NCBI GenBank assembly: GCA_015065685.1
Contig: SVPU01000002.1
Location: 62,001-126,000 of the forward strand
Direction of reading: 5' to 3'
Length of the DNA: 64,000 bases
Origin: Oscillospiraceae bacterium
Lineage (GTDB): Bacteria > Bacillota > Clostridia > Oscillospirales > Acutalibacteraceae
The translations under genes and the position numbers were made by a program. A model generated the notes under the pieces. It ran no database searches, had not been told where the DNA came from, and saw only the letters and a program-made list of their open reading frames with translations. Positions 1 through 9,451 of this stretch are shown one piece after another. Position 1 is the first letter of the stretch; each line of letters begins with the position of its first letter.

Positions 1-574
1 TATATTCCCTCTCCTTTGCGGTTAAATCGGGATATAAATCTTCAAGTTCTTGCGAAGTTATAAAGTGAATTTGCTTGGGTAAAAAATTATCTAACTGCGG
101 GAATTTTTTACAAACTGCATCTGCTGTGCGAACAAGTGCGCCATAAATACTTCTGACAGTGGCTTTTAAATATTCTTCGTTTCTGTCTTCCTTAAGAATA
201 ATTTTTTCCCAATCCCATTGGTCAACATATAGCGAATGAATGTTATCACACTTTTCATCGCGCCTAATAGCATTCATATCGGTATAAAGACCGGTATGAA
301 TCGGAAACTTATACTTAAGCAAAGCCATTCGTTTCCATTTTGCAAGACTGTGAACAACCTCAGCATATTCCCCTGTTTCCAAAATATCAAAACTAACAGG
401 GCGCTCAACGCCGTTTAAATCGTCATTAAGTCCACTTCCCCGCTTTACAAACAACGGTGCGGAGACACGCGATAAATCGAGGCTATCGCAAAGCTCAGCC
501 GCAAATTTATCCTTAACCAAGGCAATTGCGCTTTGAGTATCAAACTCGTTTAGCAAAGGAACATATTTTTCCAT
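1..574 (-). CDS. asnA: Aspartate--ammonia ligase (asparagine synthetase A), partial: N-terminal 191 residues
   Basis: AsnA makes asparagine from aspartate, ammonia and ATP in the cytosol. The frame is open from an ATG at 574 to the left edge, so the 3' end lies outside the window and the ORF track missed it. The translation carries AsnA signatures: RVSAPLF near residue 39, GLNDDLNGVERPV, HTGLYTDMNAIRRDE, then HSLYVDQWDWEK. The family is about 330-345 residues, so roughly 60 percent is here. A GGAG ribosome site lies 8 bases before the ATG. The start is 14 bases after the asnS stop, so both genes should share the asparagine T-box leader upstream. Identification is firm from the motifs; the missing end cannot be judged. 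Confidence 0.93.
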   Translation of the reverse strand, partial: MEKYVPLLNEFDTQSAIALVKDKFAAELCDSLDLSRVSAPLFVKRGSGLNDDLNGVERPVSFDILETGEYAEVVHSLAKWKRMALLKYKFPIHTGLYTDMNAIRRDEKCDNIHSLYVDQWDWEKIILKEDRNEEYLKATVRSIYGALVRTADAVCKKFPQLDNFLPKQIHFITSQELEDLYPDLTAKEREY

Positions 575-588
575 TAAAAACACTCCGA

Positions 589-1965
589 TTAATAAATACT
601 ACCAACAGTTCTTGGATAAAGAATGACATCGCGTATATTCTGGATGCCTGTAACATACATAATCATTCTTTCAAGTCCCAAACCAAAACCGCTGTGCGGC
701 ACAGAGCCAAAGCGGCGAAGAGCAATATAATGCTCATATTCTTCAATAGACATTCCCCTAACCTTCATTGCTTCCAACAATTTGTCAAGGTCTGCCTCAC
801 GCTCGCTGCAGCCGATAATCTCACCAACACCGGGAACTAAAAGGTCAGTGGCGGCAACTGTTTTACCGTCAGCATTCTGCTTCATATAAAAAGATTTAAT
901 TTCTTTGGGATAATCGGTTATGAAAACGGGTTTCTTGCAGATTTCTTCCGAAATATATCTCTCGTGCTCTGTCATTAAATCACAGCCCCATTCAACGGGA
1001 TACTGGAACTTAACATCGGCTTTTTTAAGTGCGTCGATAGCTTCGGTATAAGTCATAACAGCGAAATCATTTGAAACAACGCTATTAAGCTTATCAATAA
1101 GACCTTTCTCGAAATGAGCATCAAAGAACTTAAGCTCTTGTGGGCATTTTTCAATAACAGTGTTGATAATATGCTTTATAAGACCTTCTGCAATTTCAAT
1201 AATATCGGGCAACTCAGCAAAAGCAACTTCGGGTTCAACGTGCCAGAATTCCGCAACGTGTCGGGGTGTATTGCTCTTCTCTGCTCTGAAAGAAGGGCCA
1301 AATGTATAAATCTTGCCGAGCGCCATAGCGGCAACCTCGCCCTCTAACTGACCCGAAACACTGAGTGCTGCCCTTTTACCGAAGAAATCATCTGCGTTGT
1401 AATCCTCTTCGTTTTTATAGTCATTGCTATAACCAATTGTGGTAACCTTAAACATTTCACCGGCGCCTTCACAGTCGCTTGCGGTGATTAAAGGTGTGTG
1501 AACATATACAAAGCGTCTATCTTGGAAATATTCGTGAATTGCCTGAGAAACCACAGAACGAACTCTGAAAACAGCATTAAATGTATTTGTTCTGACTCTA
1601 AGGTGTGGAATGGTGCGCAAATATTCTAATGTGTGGCGTTTCTTCTGCAAAGGATATTCGGGCGGACATACGCCTAAAACCTCAATAGATTTTGCGTTGA
1701 TTTCAACAGAATCAACCGCAACCGCAGACTTAACAACAGTGCCAACAACCTTAAGAGATGTGCCGAGCTTCATAAACTCAGAAATTTCTGAAATCTGAGT
1801 TTTATCAATAACAATTTGCAGGTGCTTTAGTGAAGTACCGTCATTAAGCTCAATAAAAGCCATGTTTTTAGAATCTCTGGAAGTTCTCACCCAACCGCAA
1901 ACGGTTACGTCGGTGTTCAAAAAAGATTCCTTTTCAAAAATATCAATAATATCAATGTGTTTCAT
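589..1965 (-). CDS. asnS: Asparaginyl-tRNA synthetase
   Basis: Class IIb aminoacyl-tRNA synthetase charging tRNA-Asn. An N-terminal OB-fold anticodon-binding domain (about residues 15-110, VCGWVRTSRDSK) precedes the class II catalytic core. Motif 2 is seen as FRAEKSNTPRHVAEFWHVEPE and motif 3 as GFGLGLERMIMYVTG near the C-terminus. The EFWHVEPE form fits AsnRS rather than AspRS. The ORF track begins at 2112, but that extension runs through the T-box leader. The ATG at 1965 follows a GGAG site by about 6 bases and gives 458 residues, the usual AsnRS size. It is first in an asnS-asnA operon and is probably controlled by the uncharged tRNA-Asn T-box directly upstream. Confidence 0.96.
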   Translation of the reverse strand: MKHIDIIDIFEKESFLNTDVTVCGWVRTSRDSKNMAFIELNDGTSLKHLQIVIDKTQISEISEFMKLGTSLKVVGTVVKSAVAVDSVEINAKSIEVLGVCPPEYPLQKKRHTLEYLRTIPHLRVRTNTFNAVFRVRSVVSQAIHEYFQDRRFVYVHTPLITASDCEGAGEMFKVTTIGYSNDYKNEEDYNADDFFGKRAALSVSGQLEGEVAAMALGKIYTFGPSFRAEKSNTPRHVAEFWHVEPEVAFAELPDIIEIAEGLIKHIINTVIEKCPQELKFFDAHFEKGLIDKLNSVVSNDFAVMTYTEAIDALKKADVKFQYPVEWGCDLMTEHERYISEEICKKPVFITDYPKEIKSFYMKQNADGKTVAATDLLVPGVGEIIGCSEREADLDKLLEAMKVRGMSIEEYEHYIALRRFGSVPHSGFGLGLERMIMYVTGIQNIRDVILYPRTVGSIY

Positions 1966-1990
1966 AAAAAACTCCATTCCGCCAAAGGCT

Positions 1991-2215
1991 AAAAATAAAA
2001 CGTCTATCCATCCATATAATAGGACGAATAGACGTAAAGTATCCGCGGTACCACCTAATTTACTGTAAAAAAACAGTCGCTCAAAACGGTTTAACGCACC
2101 GCAACGACGCACCTACTAAGCAAACACCTTTCAGATTGCAGCTCCTGAGTGTTATTCATATCATCAAATTTACCACGCTCACACCAACCGCGGCTCGCTT
2201 TATAATTTAAATAAT
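1991..2215 (-). ncRNA. T-box leader, asparagine-specific (AAC specifier), with intrinsic terminator
   Basis: On the minus strand the leader contains AGGTGGTACCGCGG (2043-2056), a near-consensus T-box that pairs with the tRNA acceptor end. It is followed by a terminator hairpin (CGTCTAT at 2001-2007 with ATAGACG at 2028-2034) and a T-rich run at 1991-2000. In the presumed specifier loop, TGAATAACACTC offers AAC (2151-2153), an Asn codon, just before GGAGCTGC. The downstream genes are asnS and asnA, which agrees with an Asn specifier. In known T-boxes, uncharged tRNA stabilises the antiterminator so transcription continues. The exact stem I boundaries were not folded computationally. Confidence 0.93.
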
Positions 2216-2255
2216 ATTACTTCTCTCAATCATAGCCTTTAAAAATATCTTAATC

Positions 2256-2284
2256 ATTATAACATTTACATAATAAAAAGTCAA
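2256..2284 (-). promoter_or_regulatory. Sigma-A promoter of the asnS-asnA operon
   Basis: TTGACT (2279-2284) and TATAAT (2256-2261) are separated by exactly 17 bases. Transcription would begin near 2249, upstream of the T-box. The -35 box directly abuts the engB stop codon. Confidence 0.85.
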
Positions 2285-2872
2285 CTAATTAAGCGAAAAG
2301 GAAGAAATTATCTCGCGAATTCGCTCCGCCGAAGCATGATCTTGAATTGAAAAAGGAATGATATCCGCCATATTAGCATATTCACCTAATTCTTCGTTGA
2401 TTAGCTCTAAACGCTTAGCAGTTTCGGTTTTATTAAGTTTATCTGATTTTGTGAGCACTATTGTGAACGGAATATTATTCGCAGATAAAAACTCAAGCAT
2501 TGAAATATCAAAATCGGTTGCGGGGTGGCGCATATCTATCAGTTGAAAAACCATTTTGATGTTTCTGCCTGTGCCAAAATAACTTTCCATCAACTCGCCC
2601 CAGCGTTCCTTTTCTTCATAAGAAACCTTCGCGTAGCCATAACCGGGCAAATCAACCAATCGCACCGAATCAACCTTAAAAAAGTTAATGGTAACCGTTT
2701 TTCCGGGCTTCGAGCTAACCCGTGCAAATGATTTACGATTAAGAATCTTATTAATAAGTGAAGATTTGCCAACATTTGACCTGCCGCTAAAACAAATCTC
2801 AGGAACATCTGAAGCTATGAATTGTTTAGCATTTGCAAACGAGGTTTCAAACTGTGCATTATTAAAATTCAT
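2285..2872 (-). CDS. engB: Ribosome biogenesis GTPase EngB (YsxC/YihA)
   Basis: Small essential-type TrmE-Era-EngA-EngB-like GTPase that assists assembly of the large ribosomal subunit. The G1 P-loop is GRSNVGKSS near residue 31, the G3 motif DLPGYG near 75, and the G4 motif TKSDKL near 140, all intact. At 195 residues it has the normal family length. It starts 8 bases after the lon stop; the lon-engB order is the same as lonA-ysxC in Bacillus. No terminator is obvious before the asnS promoter, so read-through into the T-box leader is possible. Confidence 0.96.
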   Translation of the reverse strand: MNFNNAQFETSFANAKQFIASDVPEICFSGRSNVGKSSLINKILNRKSFARVSSKPGKTVTINFFKVDSVRLVDLPGYGYAKVSYEEKERWGELMESYFGTGRNIKMVFQLIDMRHPATDFDISMLEFLSANNIPFTIVLTKSDKLNKTETAKRLELINEELGEYANMADIIPFSIQDHASAERIREIISSFSLN

Positions 2873-2880
2873 TTTAACAC

Positions 2881-5280
2881 CTATTGTCTAACCGAATTAA
2901 TGTTAGTATTTTGAATTAAATTAGTGTTTACCGACCAATCAGAAGAATCTGTGAAAACATCAACAATTGCAGAAGAAATAATTTCATCAACAAAAGATAC
3001 GGGGACAAAATTAACATTCTGCTTTACGATTTCATCCACCTCTTCTAAATCGGGGATATTATCTTTTGGGATAAATACTGTTTTAACACCGCCGCGGAAT
3101 GCCGCCATTGACTTCTCTTTCAAACCGCCGATAGCTAAAACACGACCACGAATTGTAACCTCACCCGTCATCGCAATATCGCGTTTTATCGGTTTGTTGG
3201 TTAAAGCAGAAATTAAACCGGTGGTGATTGTTACACCTGCAGATGGTCCATCCTTTGGAACAGCAGCCTCGGTAGCGTGGATATGTATATCATTATCCTT
3301 ATAAAACCCAGGATTAATGCCATATTTTTCGGCGTTAGCACGAACAAAGCTAACGGCTGCCATTGCAGATTCTTTCATAACATCGCCAAGAGAGCCAGTA
3401 AGCTCAACCTTACCCGTTCCCTTCATTGCAGAAACCTCAAGCTGCATTATCTCGCCACCAACCGACGTCCAAGCAAGACCGTTGATAATGCCAACCTCAT
3501 CTTTTTCTAAAATAACTTCAGGTTTAAATTTGCGTTTCCCAAGCATTTTTTCAAGGTCGGATTCTTTGAGAATGATTTTCTCTGCTTCATTTGTTGCTAG
3601 CATTTTAGCAGATTTGCGGCAAAGCGATGCAATATTACGCTCAAGCTTTCTGACACCCGCTTCGCGTGTATAAAAATCAATAATACCATACAAAACGCCA
3701 TCACTAATCTTTAACTGATTCTTTTTGATACCGTGGCGTTCAAGCTGTTTTGCAACTAAATGTTTTTTTGCAATATTGAACTTTTCTTCCCTTGTATATG
3801 AAGAAAGCTCAATGATTTCCATTCTGTCTTTTAAAGGTGCGGGAATGGTGTTTATATTATTGGCCGTTGCAATAAACACAACCTTACTTAAATCATACGG
3901 TAATTCAACAAAATGGTCAACAAAGGTTGCATTTTGCTCGGGGTCTAAAACCTCTAAAAGTGCTGAAGAAGGGTCGCCCTTATAGTCATTGCCTAATTTA
4001 TCAATTTCATCAAGCAAAATTAAGGGATTTGAGCTTCCCGATTGCTTAATTGCATTAATAATTTTACCGGGCATTGCACCGATATAGGTTTTTCTGTGGC
4101 CGCGAATCTCGGCCTCATCGTGAATTCCGCCCAAAGAAATTCTTGCAAAGCGTCGTCCCATACATTCAGCAATGCTTTTGCCGATGGATGTTTTACCAAC
4201 ACCCGGAGGGCCAACTAAACAGATAATTTGTCCCTTAATATCGGGTGCTAATTTATAAACAGACAAAAGCTCCAAAATTCTTTCTTTAACCGGTTTCATA
4301 CCGTAAATATCACGCTCGAGGATTTTCGCAGCTTTTTTAATATCGGTTAAAACCTTGGTTACAGAATCCCAAGGCAATTCCAGACACAAATCAAGATATC
4401 CGCGCTCCACAGTGCCTTCGTGCGAGCCAAAAGGCATTTTTTGAAGCTTGGAAACATGGGAAGCTAACTTTTGTTTAACATCATCCGAGGCATTTAAAGA
4501 ATCAATAGCGGCATAATATCTATCAATCTCATCAGCAGAATCATCACCGTAAAGCTCAGTATTTATTACTCTGATTTGCTCCTTTAAATAATATTCACGT
4601 TGATTTTCATCAATTGCCGCGCGCGTTTTTTCGTTAATTTTACGGTCGATTTCTGATATTTCGCGCTCTTTGTTAAGCAGCTCTAAAAGAATTTTGCCTC
4701 GCTTTACGGGTGAGGTTTGTTCTAAAACATACTGCTTATCATCAAATGGAGCGTTAATATTAAATGCAATAAAATCACTGAGGTATCCAAGGTCATTTAT
4801 ACCATCAACAGCCGATAAAACATCGGGAGACAAAGATGGCAAAAGCGCAACATATTTGTGAAACTGAGCTTTAATTTTTCTAATTAAGGTCTCAGCATAA
4901 ATTTGGCGGTTAGTGATACCCTTTTCATCGAGCGGTAAAATATCTGATACCAAATAATTATTGCCCGCAAAGAAATCGGATATCTTTGCACGGTATAAGC
5001 CTTCAACCAACACCTTAACAAGATTATCAGAAACCTTTAAAATTTGTTTCACCTTAACAACGCAACCAATTTCATAAAGGTCGTTGCGAGTTGGCTCTTC
5101 AACATAAAAATCCTTTTGAGTTACAACAAACAGTAAACGGTTAGTGTCCATAGCCGTTTTCAAAGCATTGGCGGATTTTTTCCTTGCAACATCAAACGAT
5201 GCAATTGTTTTTGGAAAAATAACCATTCCCCTTAATGCTAAGAGCGGCATTTTTACTGCTGTCTCGTTAATTTCAACCAA
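2881..5280 (-). CDS. lon: ATP-dependent endopeptidase Lon
   Basis: Cytosolic AAA+ serine protease degrading misfolded and regulatory proteins. It has an N-terminal LAN substrate-binding domain (about 10-200) and a coiled region (about 200-300). The AAA+ module carries Walker A GPPGVGKTS near residue 357 and Walker B ILLDEIDKLG near 422. The C-terminal protease domain has the catalytic serine in PKDGPSAG near 680 and the paired lysine in GGLKEKS near 723. The length of 799 residues is typical of LonA; there is no transmembrane segment as in LonB. The start is a TTG at 5280 with GGAG eight bases upstream. The C-terminal tail (about 25 residues, Asn/Ser rich) is probably disordered. Confidence 0.97.
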   Translation of the reverse strand: MVEINETAVKMPLLALRGMVIFPKTIASFDVARKKSANALKTAMDTNRLLFVVTQKDFYVEEPTRNDLYEIGCVVKVKQILKVSDNLVKVLVEGLYRAKISDFFAGNNYLVSDILPLDEKGITNRQIYAETLIRKIKAQFHKYVALLPSLSPDVLSAVDGINDLGYLSDFIAFNINAPFDDKQYVLEQTSPVKRGKILLELLNKEREISEIDRKINEKTRAAIDENQREYYLKEQIRVINTELYGDDSADEIDRYYAAIDSLNASDDVKQKLASHVSKLQKMPFGSHEGTVERGYLDLCLELPWDSVTKVLTDIKKAAKILERDIYGMKPVKERILELLSVYKLAPDIKGQIICLVGPPGVGKTSIGKSIAECMGRRFARISLGGIHDEAEIRGHRKTYIGAMPGKIINAIKQSGSSNPLILLDEIDKLGNDYKGDPSSALLEVLDPEQNATFVDHFVELPYDLSKVVFIATANNINTIPAPLKDRMEIIELSSYTREEKFNIAKKHLVAKQLERHGIKKNQLKISDGVLYGIIDFYTREAGVRKLERNIASLCRKSAKMLATNEAEKIILKESDLEKMLGKRKFKPEVILEKDEVGIINGLAWTSVGGEIMQLEVSAMKGTGKVELTGSLGDVMKESAMAAVSFVRANAEKYGINPGFYKDNDIHIHATEAAVPKDGPSAGVTITTGLISALTNKPIKRDIAMTGEVTIRGRVLAIGGLKEKSMAAFRGGVKTVFIPKDNIPDLEEVDEIVKQNVNFVPVSFVDEIISSAIVDVFTDSSDWSVNTNLIQNTNINSVRQ

Positions 5281-5292
5281 TTCAAGTTCTCC

Positions 5293-5841
5293 TTACCAAA
5301 CGGAATTATCATAAATAGCAGTGGCACAAAGTGCATTTTCTTCAAAAACAAACATAACATTATATCGCTCGAATTCTAAGGTTATAACCTTACCTTCGGG
5401 TGAGCCAAAAAGGAAAAATGCATTGTCTTCATTAATTGCTTCTTCGGTAAAATCAAAGGAACCCAGCTGTTCTTTAACCGAAACAACAACATCGCCTATA
5501 TCAAATCCGAAAGCATTCTCATAGCTTATAATATAGGTAACGCCATCATCCTCGTTTGCTTTTTTATAATAAAAATCATAGTTACCTGTTTGAATCAAAA
5601 CATCACTTTTACCTTCAATAACGCTATAAGGCGCCTCGCTTGATTCGCTTTCAGCTTCAAACCAATCCTTAATTTCCTCAACACTTGTACCAATGGCATA
5701 TTCGCACTCGGGAATTTTACCAAGATTAGCATAATATTCAATGTCAATATCATAATCATCAGAAGATGTTTTTGCATTTGAACAAGCGGCAAAACTAAAA
5801 ATCAGTACAAAAACTAATAAAATAGATAAAATTTTCTTCAT
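5293..5841 (-). CDS. Predicted lipoprotein of unknown function
   Basis: The first 20 residues form a lipoprotein signal peptide, with a hydrophobic stretch ending in the lipobox FAAC. The mature protein would therefore be lipid-anchored on the outer face of the membrane. The rest (about 160 residues) is acidic and mixed alpha/beta, with no motif I recognise. It sits 4 bases after the pncB stop and 12 bases before lon, so it is probably co-transcribed with cytosolic genes. The context does not reveal its job. It is similar in style to the lipoprotein at 25860-26603, but I see no clear sequence relationship. Confidence 0.75.
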   Translation of the reverse strand: MKKILSILLVFVLIFSFAACSNAKTSSDDYDIDIEYYANLGKIPECEYAIGTSVEEIKDWFEAESESSEAPYSVIEGKSDVLIQTGNYDFYYKKANEDDGVTYIISYENAFGFDIGDVVVSVKEQLGSFDFTEEAINEDNAFFLFGSPEGKVITLEFERYNVMFVFEENALCATAIYDNSVW

Positions 5842-5845
5842 AAAT

Positions 5846-7297
5846 TTATTCCTTAATTCTTAATTTATTTAAAAGCTCGTGTCGTAAATTCCACAATTTT
5901 TCAGATAAATCAACATAGTAAGTATGCGGATTCTCAAAACGGGTAACTTCATCCCACAAAGCATCAACCTGCTCTGCTCTGTGCTTTGAAATTTCCTTAA
6001 CTGTGGGACATTCGTAAACCAGCTTTCCTTTTTCAAAAATCTTAACCTGCAGTTTTCTTGCAACAAAATTTGTAACAACCTTGCGCTTCCAGGTGTGAAC
6101 GGGGTCGAAAATTTCATAGGGCTCTGTGGATTCGATTTTTTCATCACCCAATGTAATAACATCGGCGATAGCTTTGCCGGTTGTTCTGTCATAAAGTCGC
6201 CAAGGAATTTTAACACCAGGTAGGGTTACCTTTGCGGCATTTTCGCTAATTTTAATTTTAGGGATAATTTCCCCATCGCTCTCAACTGCCGAAAGCTTAT
6301 AAACTCCACCAAAAACCGCTTCACTTGAAGCCGTAATCAAGCGTTCACCAACGCCGAAGCTATCAACCTTGGCTCCTTGGAAAATCATATCGCGGATAAG
6401 GTATTCATCAAGCGAGTTCGAAACGCAGATTTTACAGTCGGGATATCCTGCATCATCAAGCATTTTACGGGCTTTTTTAGAAATATAGGTAATATCTCCA
6501 CTATCAATTCTAATGCCTTTGGGGCGCTTTCCAAGCGGTTTTAAAACCTCATCAAAAACCTTTATGGCGTTAGGAATACCTGATTTTAAAACATTATAGG
6601 TATCAACGAGTAAAAGACAACTGTCAGGGTATTTTTGGGCATAAGTCTTAAATGCTTCGTATTCACTGTCGAACAACTGTACCCAGCTGTGAGCCATTGT
6701 GCCTGACGCTGCAACCTCAAAGTCTTTAGCAGTTAAAAGGCAGGATGTGCCTGTGCAACCGCCAATAATTGCAGCACGAGCGCCATAATAAGCAGCACCG
6801 TAGCCGTGAGCACGGCGCGCACCGAATTCCATAACAACTCTACCGTCAGCCGCACGAACAATTCTGTTGGATTTTGTTGCTATTAATGACTGATGATTTA
6901 TTGTAAGCAAAAGCATTGTTTCAAGCATCAAGGCCTGCATAGCGGGGCCGCGAACGGTTACAATCGGTTCTTGCGGGAAAATAACAGTTCCCTCCGGAAC
7001 AGCCCAAACATCGCAACTAAACTTAAAATTTCTGAGATATTCTAAGAAATCTTCTCTGAAAAGATTTAGGCTCCTTAAATATTCAATGTCTTCATCGGTG
7101 AATTGCAAACTAGACATATATTCAATAAGCTGCTCAAGCCCTGCCATAATGGCATAACCGCCCTTATCGGGAACTCGGCGGAAGAACATATCGAAATATG
7201 TTACGGTATCGCGCAGATCGCTATCGAAAATACCGTTAGCCATTGTTAGTTCATACATGTCCATAATCATTGTAAGATTTAGTTTTTTGTTTTCCAT
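5846..7297 (-). CDS. pncB: Nicotinate phosphoribosyltransferase
   Basis: Joins nicotinate and PRPP to make nicotinate mononucleotide in the Preiss-Handler NAD salvage route. Type II PRTase features are present: N-terminal LTMDMYELTMA-like region (residues 8-18), FGARRAHG near 158, and the phosphate-binding segment GIRIDSGD near 262. The 483-residue length fits the long Gram-positive form, which has an extra C-terminal domain. It lies 36 bases downstream of argS in the same strand block. Together with nadK at 31 kb, the window carries two steps of NAD(P) supply. Confidence 0.95.
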   Translation of the reverse strand: MENKKLNLTMIMDMYELTMANGIFDSDLRDTVTYFDMFFRRVPDKGGYAIMAGLEQLIEYMSSLQFTDEDIEYLRSLNLFREDFLEYLRNFKFSCDVWAVPEGTVIFPQEPIVTVRGPAMQALMLETMLLLTINHQSLIATKSNRIVRAADGRVVMEFGARRAHGYGAAYYGARAAIIGGCTGTSCLLTAKDFEVAASGTMAHSWVQLFDSEYEAFKTYAQKYPDSCLLLVDTYNVLKSGIPNAIKVFDEVLKPLGKRPKGIRIDSGDITYISKKARKMLDDAGYPDCKICVSNSLDEYLIRDMIFQGAKVDSFGVGERLITASSEAVFGGVYKLSAVESDGEIIPKIKISENAAKVTLPGVKIPWRLYDRTTGKAIADVITLGDEKIESTEPYEIFDPVHTWKRKVVTNFVARKLQVKIFEKGKLVYECPTVKEISKHRAEQVDALWDEVTRFENPHTYYVDLSEKLWNLRHELLNKLRIKE

Positions 7298-7333
7298 TTT
7301 AAAATCCTTTCAAATAAACAAAGCACGTGAAAA

Positions 7334-9022
7334 CTACATCTTTTCGGGTGCATCAATCTTCATCATTGTTAAAACATTTTTAATAACCGTTGCGGTAGCA
7401 CTGCAAAGCGTAAGTCTCGCTTGCATTAAGCTCTCTTCCTCACCTTTTACTCTGCAAGCAGAATAAAATTTATGGAATTTTGTCGCAAGTTCTTGCACAT
7501 AATGAGTGATTTTTGCAGGGTCATAAGCCTTAGCAGATGCAATAATTTCATCAGTTAAGGCAGCAATGTGTAAAATAAGTTCTTTTTCTTCTGCCGATGA
7601 TAAAAGCGCTAACTCACTAGCATTGCAAGTTCTTCTCGCTATTCCCTCAGCCTCTAAATTCCTGATAATACTGCAAATTCGCGCATAGGCATACTGAACA
7701 TAATAAACGGGGTTACTGTTCGATTCGTTAACTGCCAAATCCAAATCAAAATCAAAGTGGCTGTTAGGTTCTCGAAGATTAAAGAAGAATCTTGCGGCAT
7801 CAATCGGCACTTCGTCAAGAAGAGTTACAAGTGTGATAGCCTTACCCGAACGCTTAGAAGCCTTTATAACCTCGCCATCACGAACAAGACGAACCATCTG
7901 CATAAGCACAACATCGAGCCTGTCGGCATCAACTCCGAGTGCTGTTAAAGCAGCCTTGAGTCTCGGCACATAACCGTGATGGTCGGCTCCTAAAATATCA
8001 ATAGCCTTATCAAAGCCACGGGTTACGAGTTTATTGTAATGATAAGCAATATCGGGAACAACATAGGTTGGAACACCGTTAGCACGAACTAAAACGAAGT
8101 CTTTATCACAGCCAAAATCAGTGGCTTTAAACCAAAGAGCATCTTCTTCTGTGTAAGTGTGTCCGCTTTGTTTTAAAAGCTCAATAATTCTTGCGGTTTC
8201 GCCGTTGTTGTGAAGTGTGCTTTCTTTAAACCAGGTATCATAGGTTATGCGGTATTTACCGAGGTCTACCTCTAAACCCTTAATATTTTTAGGCAACGCA
8301 AATTCAACAAGCGCTGCTCTTCTCTCAGCTTCATCCCTTTCGATAAACGAATCGCCGTGAATTTCGGCGAAAGCCTTAGCATGCGCAATAATATCTTCAC
8401 CGTGATACGAATCCTCAGGCATTTCGATATTATCCTTATAAAGCTGCTGATATCTTAAATCAAGTGATAAACCAAATTTGTTCATCTGATTTCCCGCATC
8501 GTTAATATAGAACTCACGCTCGGTATAATAACCTGCAGTTTCCAAAACTGCCGCAAGGCAATCACCCAAAGCACCGCCACGCGCGTTACCGATATGCATA
8601 GGTCCCGTGGGATTGGCAGAAACGAATTCAACAAGAATTTTCTTACCCTCGCCAAAATCACTCTTGCCATAGTCTGCCTTCTTTTCTTCCACATCTAAAA
8701 TTATATCAGAATAATAATTTTCGTTTAGAAAGAAGTTTATAAAACCGGGACCCGCAATTTCGCAGGATTTAATATATGAATCTGAAAAATCAATATTTTC
8801 GGTTAAAATTTCAGCTATCTGGCGCGGTGCCTTGCGAAAGGTTCTTGCCCAAACCATTGCCGCATTAACCGCGTAATCTCCGTGCTCTCTGTTTGAAGGC
8901 ACTTCGATTACAAAATCAGTAAGTTGATTTTCATCCAACTGACCTTTAGCAACAGCAGCATTGGCAGCCAAAATAATTTTTTCTTTAATTTGTTCTTTTG
9001 CTTTTTTTACAACTAATGACAT
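7334..9022 (-). CDS. argS: Arginyl-tRNA synthetase
   Basis: Class I synthetase that charges tRNA-Arg. It has an N-terminal Add-1 domain (about 1-90), the HIGH motif as SANPTGPMHIGNARGG near residue 130, a Rossmann core, and a C-terminal DALR anticodon-binding domain ending about residue 562. The KMSKS region reads KASKRSGKAITL, an accepted ArgRS variant. Length is normal. It begins directly after the YwiB-like gene; the argS/ywiB pairing is also found in Bacillus subtilis. Confidence 0.97.
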   Translation of the reverse strand: MSLVVKKAKEQIKEKIILAANAAVAKGQLDENQLTDFVIEVPSNREHGDYAVNAAMVWARTFRKAPRQIAEILTENIDFSDSYIKSCEIAGPGFINFFLNENYYSDIILDVEEKKADYGKSDFGEGKKILVEFVSANPTGPMHIGNARGGALGDCLAAVLETAGYYTEREFYINDAGNQMNKFGLSLDLRYQQLYKDNIEMPEDSYHGEDIIAHAKAFAEIHGDSFIERDEAERRAALVEFALPKNIKGLEVDLGKYRITYDTWFKESTLHNNGETARIIELLKQSGHTYTEEDALWFKATDFGCDKDFVLVRANGVPTYVVPDIAYHYNKLVTRGFDKAIDILGADHHGYVPRLKAALTALGVDADRLDVVLMQMVRLVRDGEVIKASKRSGKAITLVTLLDEVPIDAARFFFNLREPNSHFDFDLDLAVNESNSNPVYYVQYAYARICSIIRNLEAEGIARRTCNASELALLSSAEEKELILHIAALTDEIIASAKAYDPAKITHYVQELATKFHKFYSACRVKGEEESLMQARLTLCSATATVIKNVLTMMKIDAPEKM

Positions 9023-9451
9023 TTAATTCGCCTCTCTGATAGATATGTTAACTTCATTTTTACTTAATAACTGTAAATTAGTATCGATACTGTATTTCAA
9101 CTTAATTTTGCCGCCCGATTCATTTAAATCGAATTTCAAAAGTTCACCGAAAACGCCAATTGTAAGGTCGCCGTGCGGAGTTGAATAAAAGCAATTGTTT
9201 CTTTTGCCTTTTTCAATAAGTATTTTACTTTTCACACTGCCTGTTCTTTGAAGAACAACAGAATTTTCGTTTGTAATATAAATGTGGGTTTTAACCGTCT
9301 CGCCCGAATCAAGCATATGACTCTCATCATAAGAAAGATAATAACTTCCGTCTTTAAGACCGAATCGGCCATCGGTTACAAATTCAATGGTATCACTTTC
9401 TTCACCGAGACTTTGAATACCCTTTATATCAATAATAACATCCTTAATCAT
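9023..9451 (-). CDS. DUF1934 family protein (YwiB-like beta-barrel)
   Basis: A 142-residue protein with alternating beta-strand pattern, e.g. ESDTIEFVTDGRFGLKDGSYYLSY, matching the YwiB/DUF1934 family, which folds as a calycin-like barrel. Its biochemical role is not established. Genes of this family often lie next to argS, as here: the stop codon touches the argS ATG, and its own ATG overlaps the murI stop by 4 bases (ATGA). There is no signal peptide, so it is cytosolic. The family call is by recollection of the YwiB pattern and context; no search was run. Confidence 0.8.
   Translation of the reverse strand: MIKDVIIDIKGIQSLGEESDTIEFVTDGRFGLKDGSYYLSYDESHMLDSGETVKTHIYITNENSVVLQRTGSVKSKILIEKGKRNNCFYSTPHGDLTIGVFGELLKFDLNESGGKIKLKYSIDTNLQLLSKNEVNISIREAN

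Noticed and set aside
2924-5100. Several plus-strand ORFs opposite lon (for example 2924-3304 and 3317-3673)
   Set aside because: They are antisense shadows of the lon frame, with no ribosome sites, no promoters and no recognisable domains.
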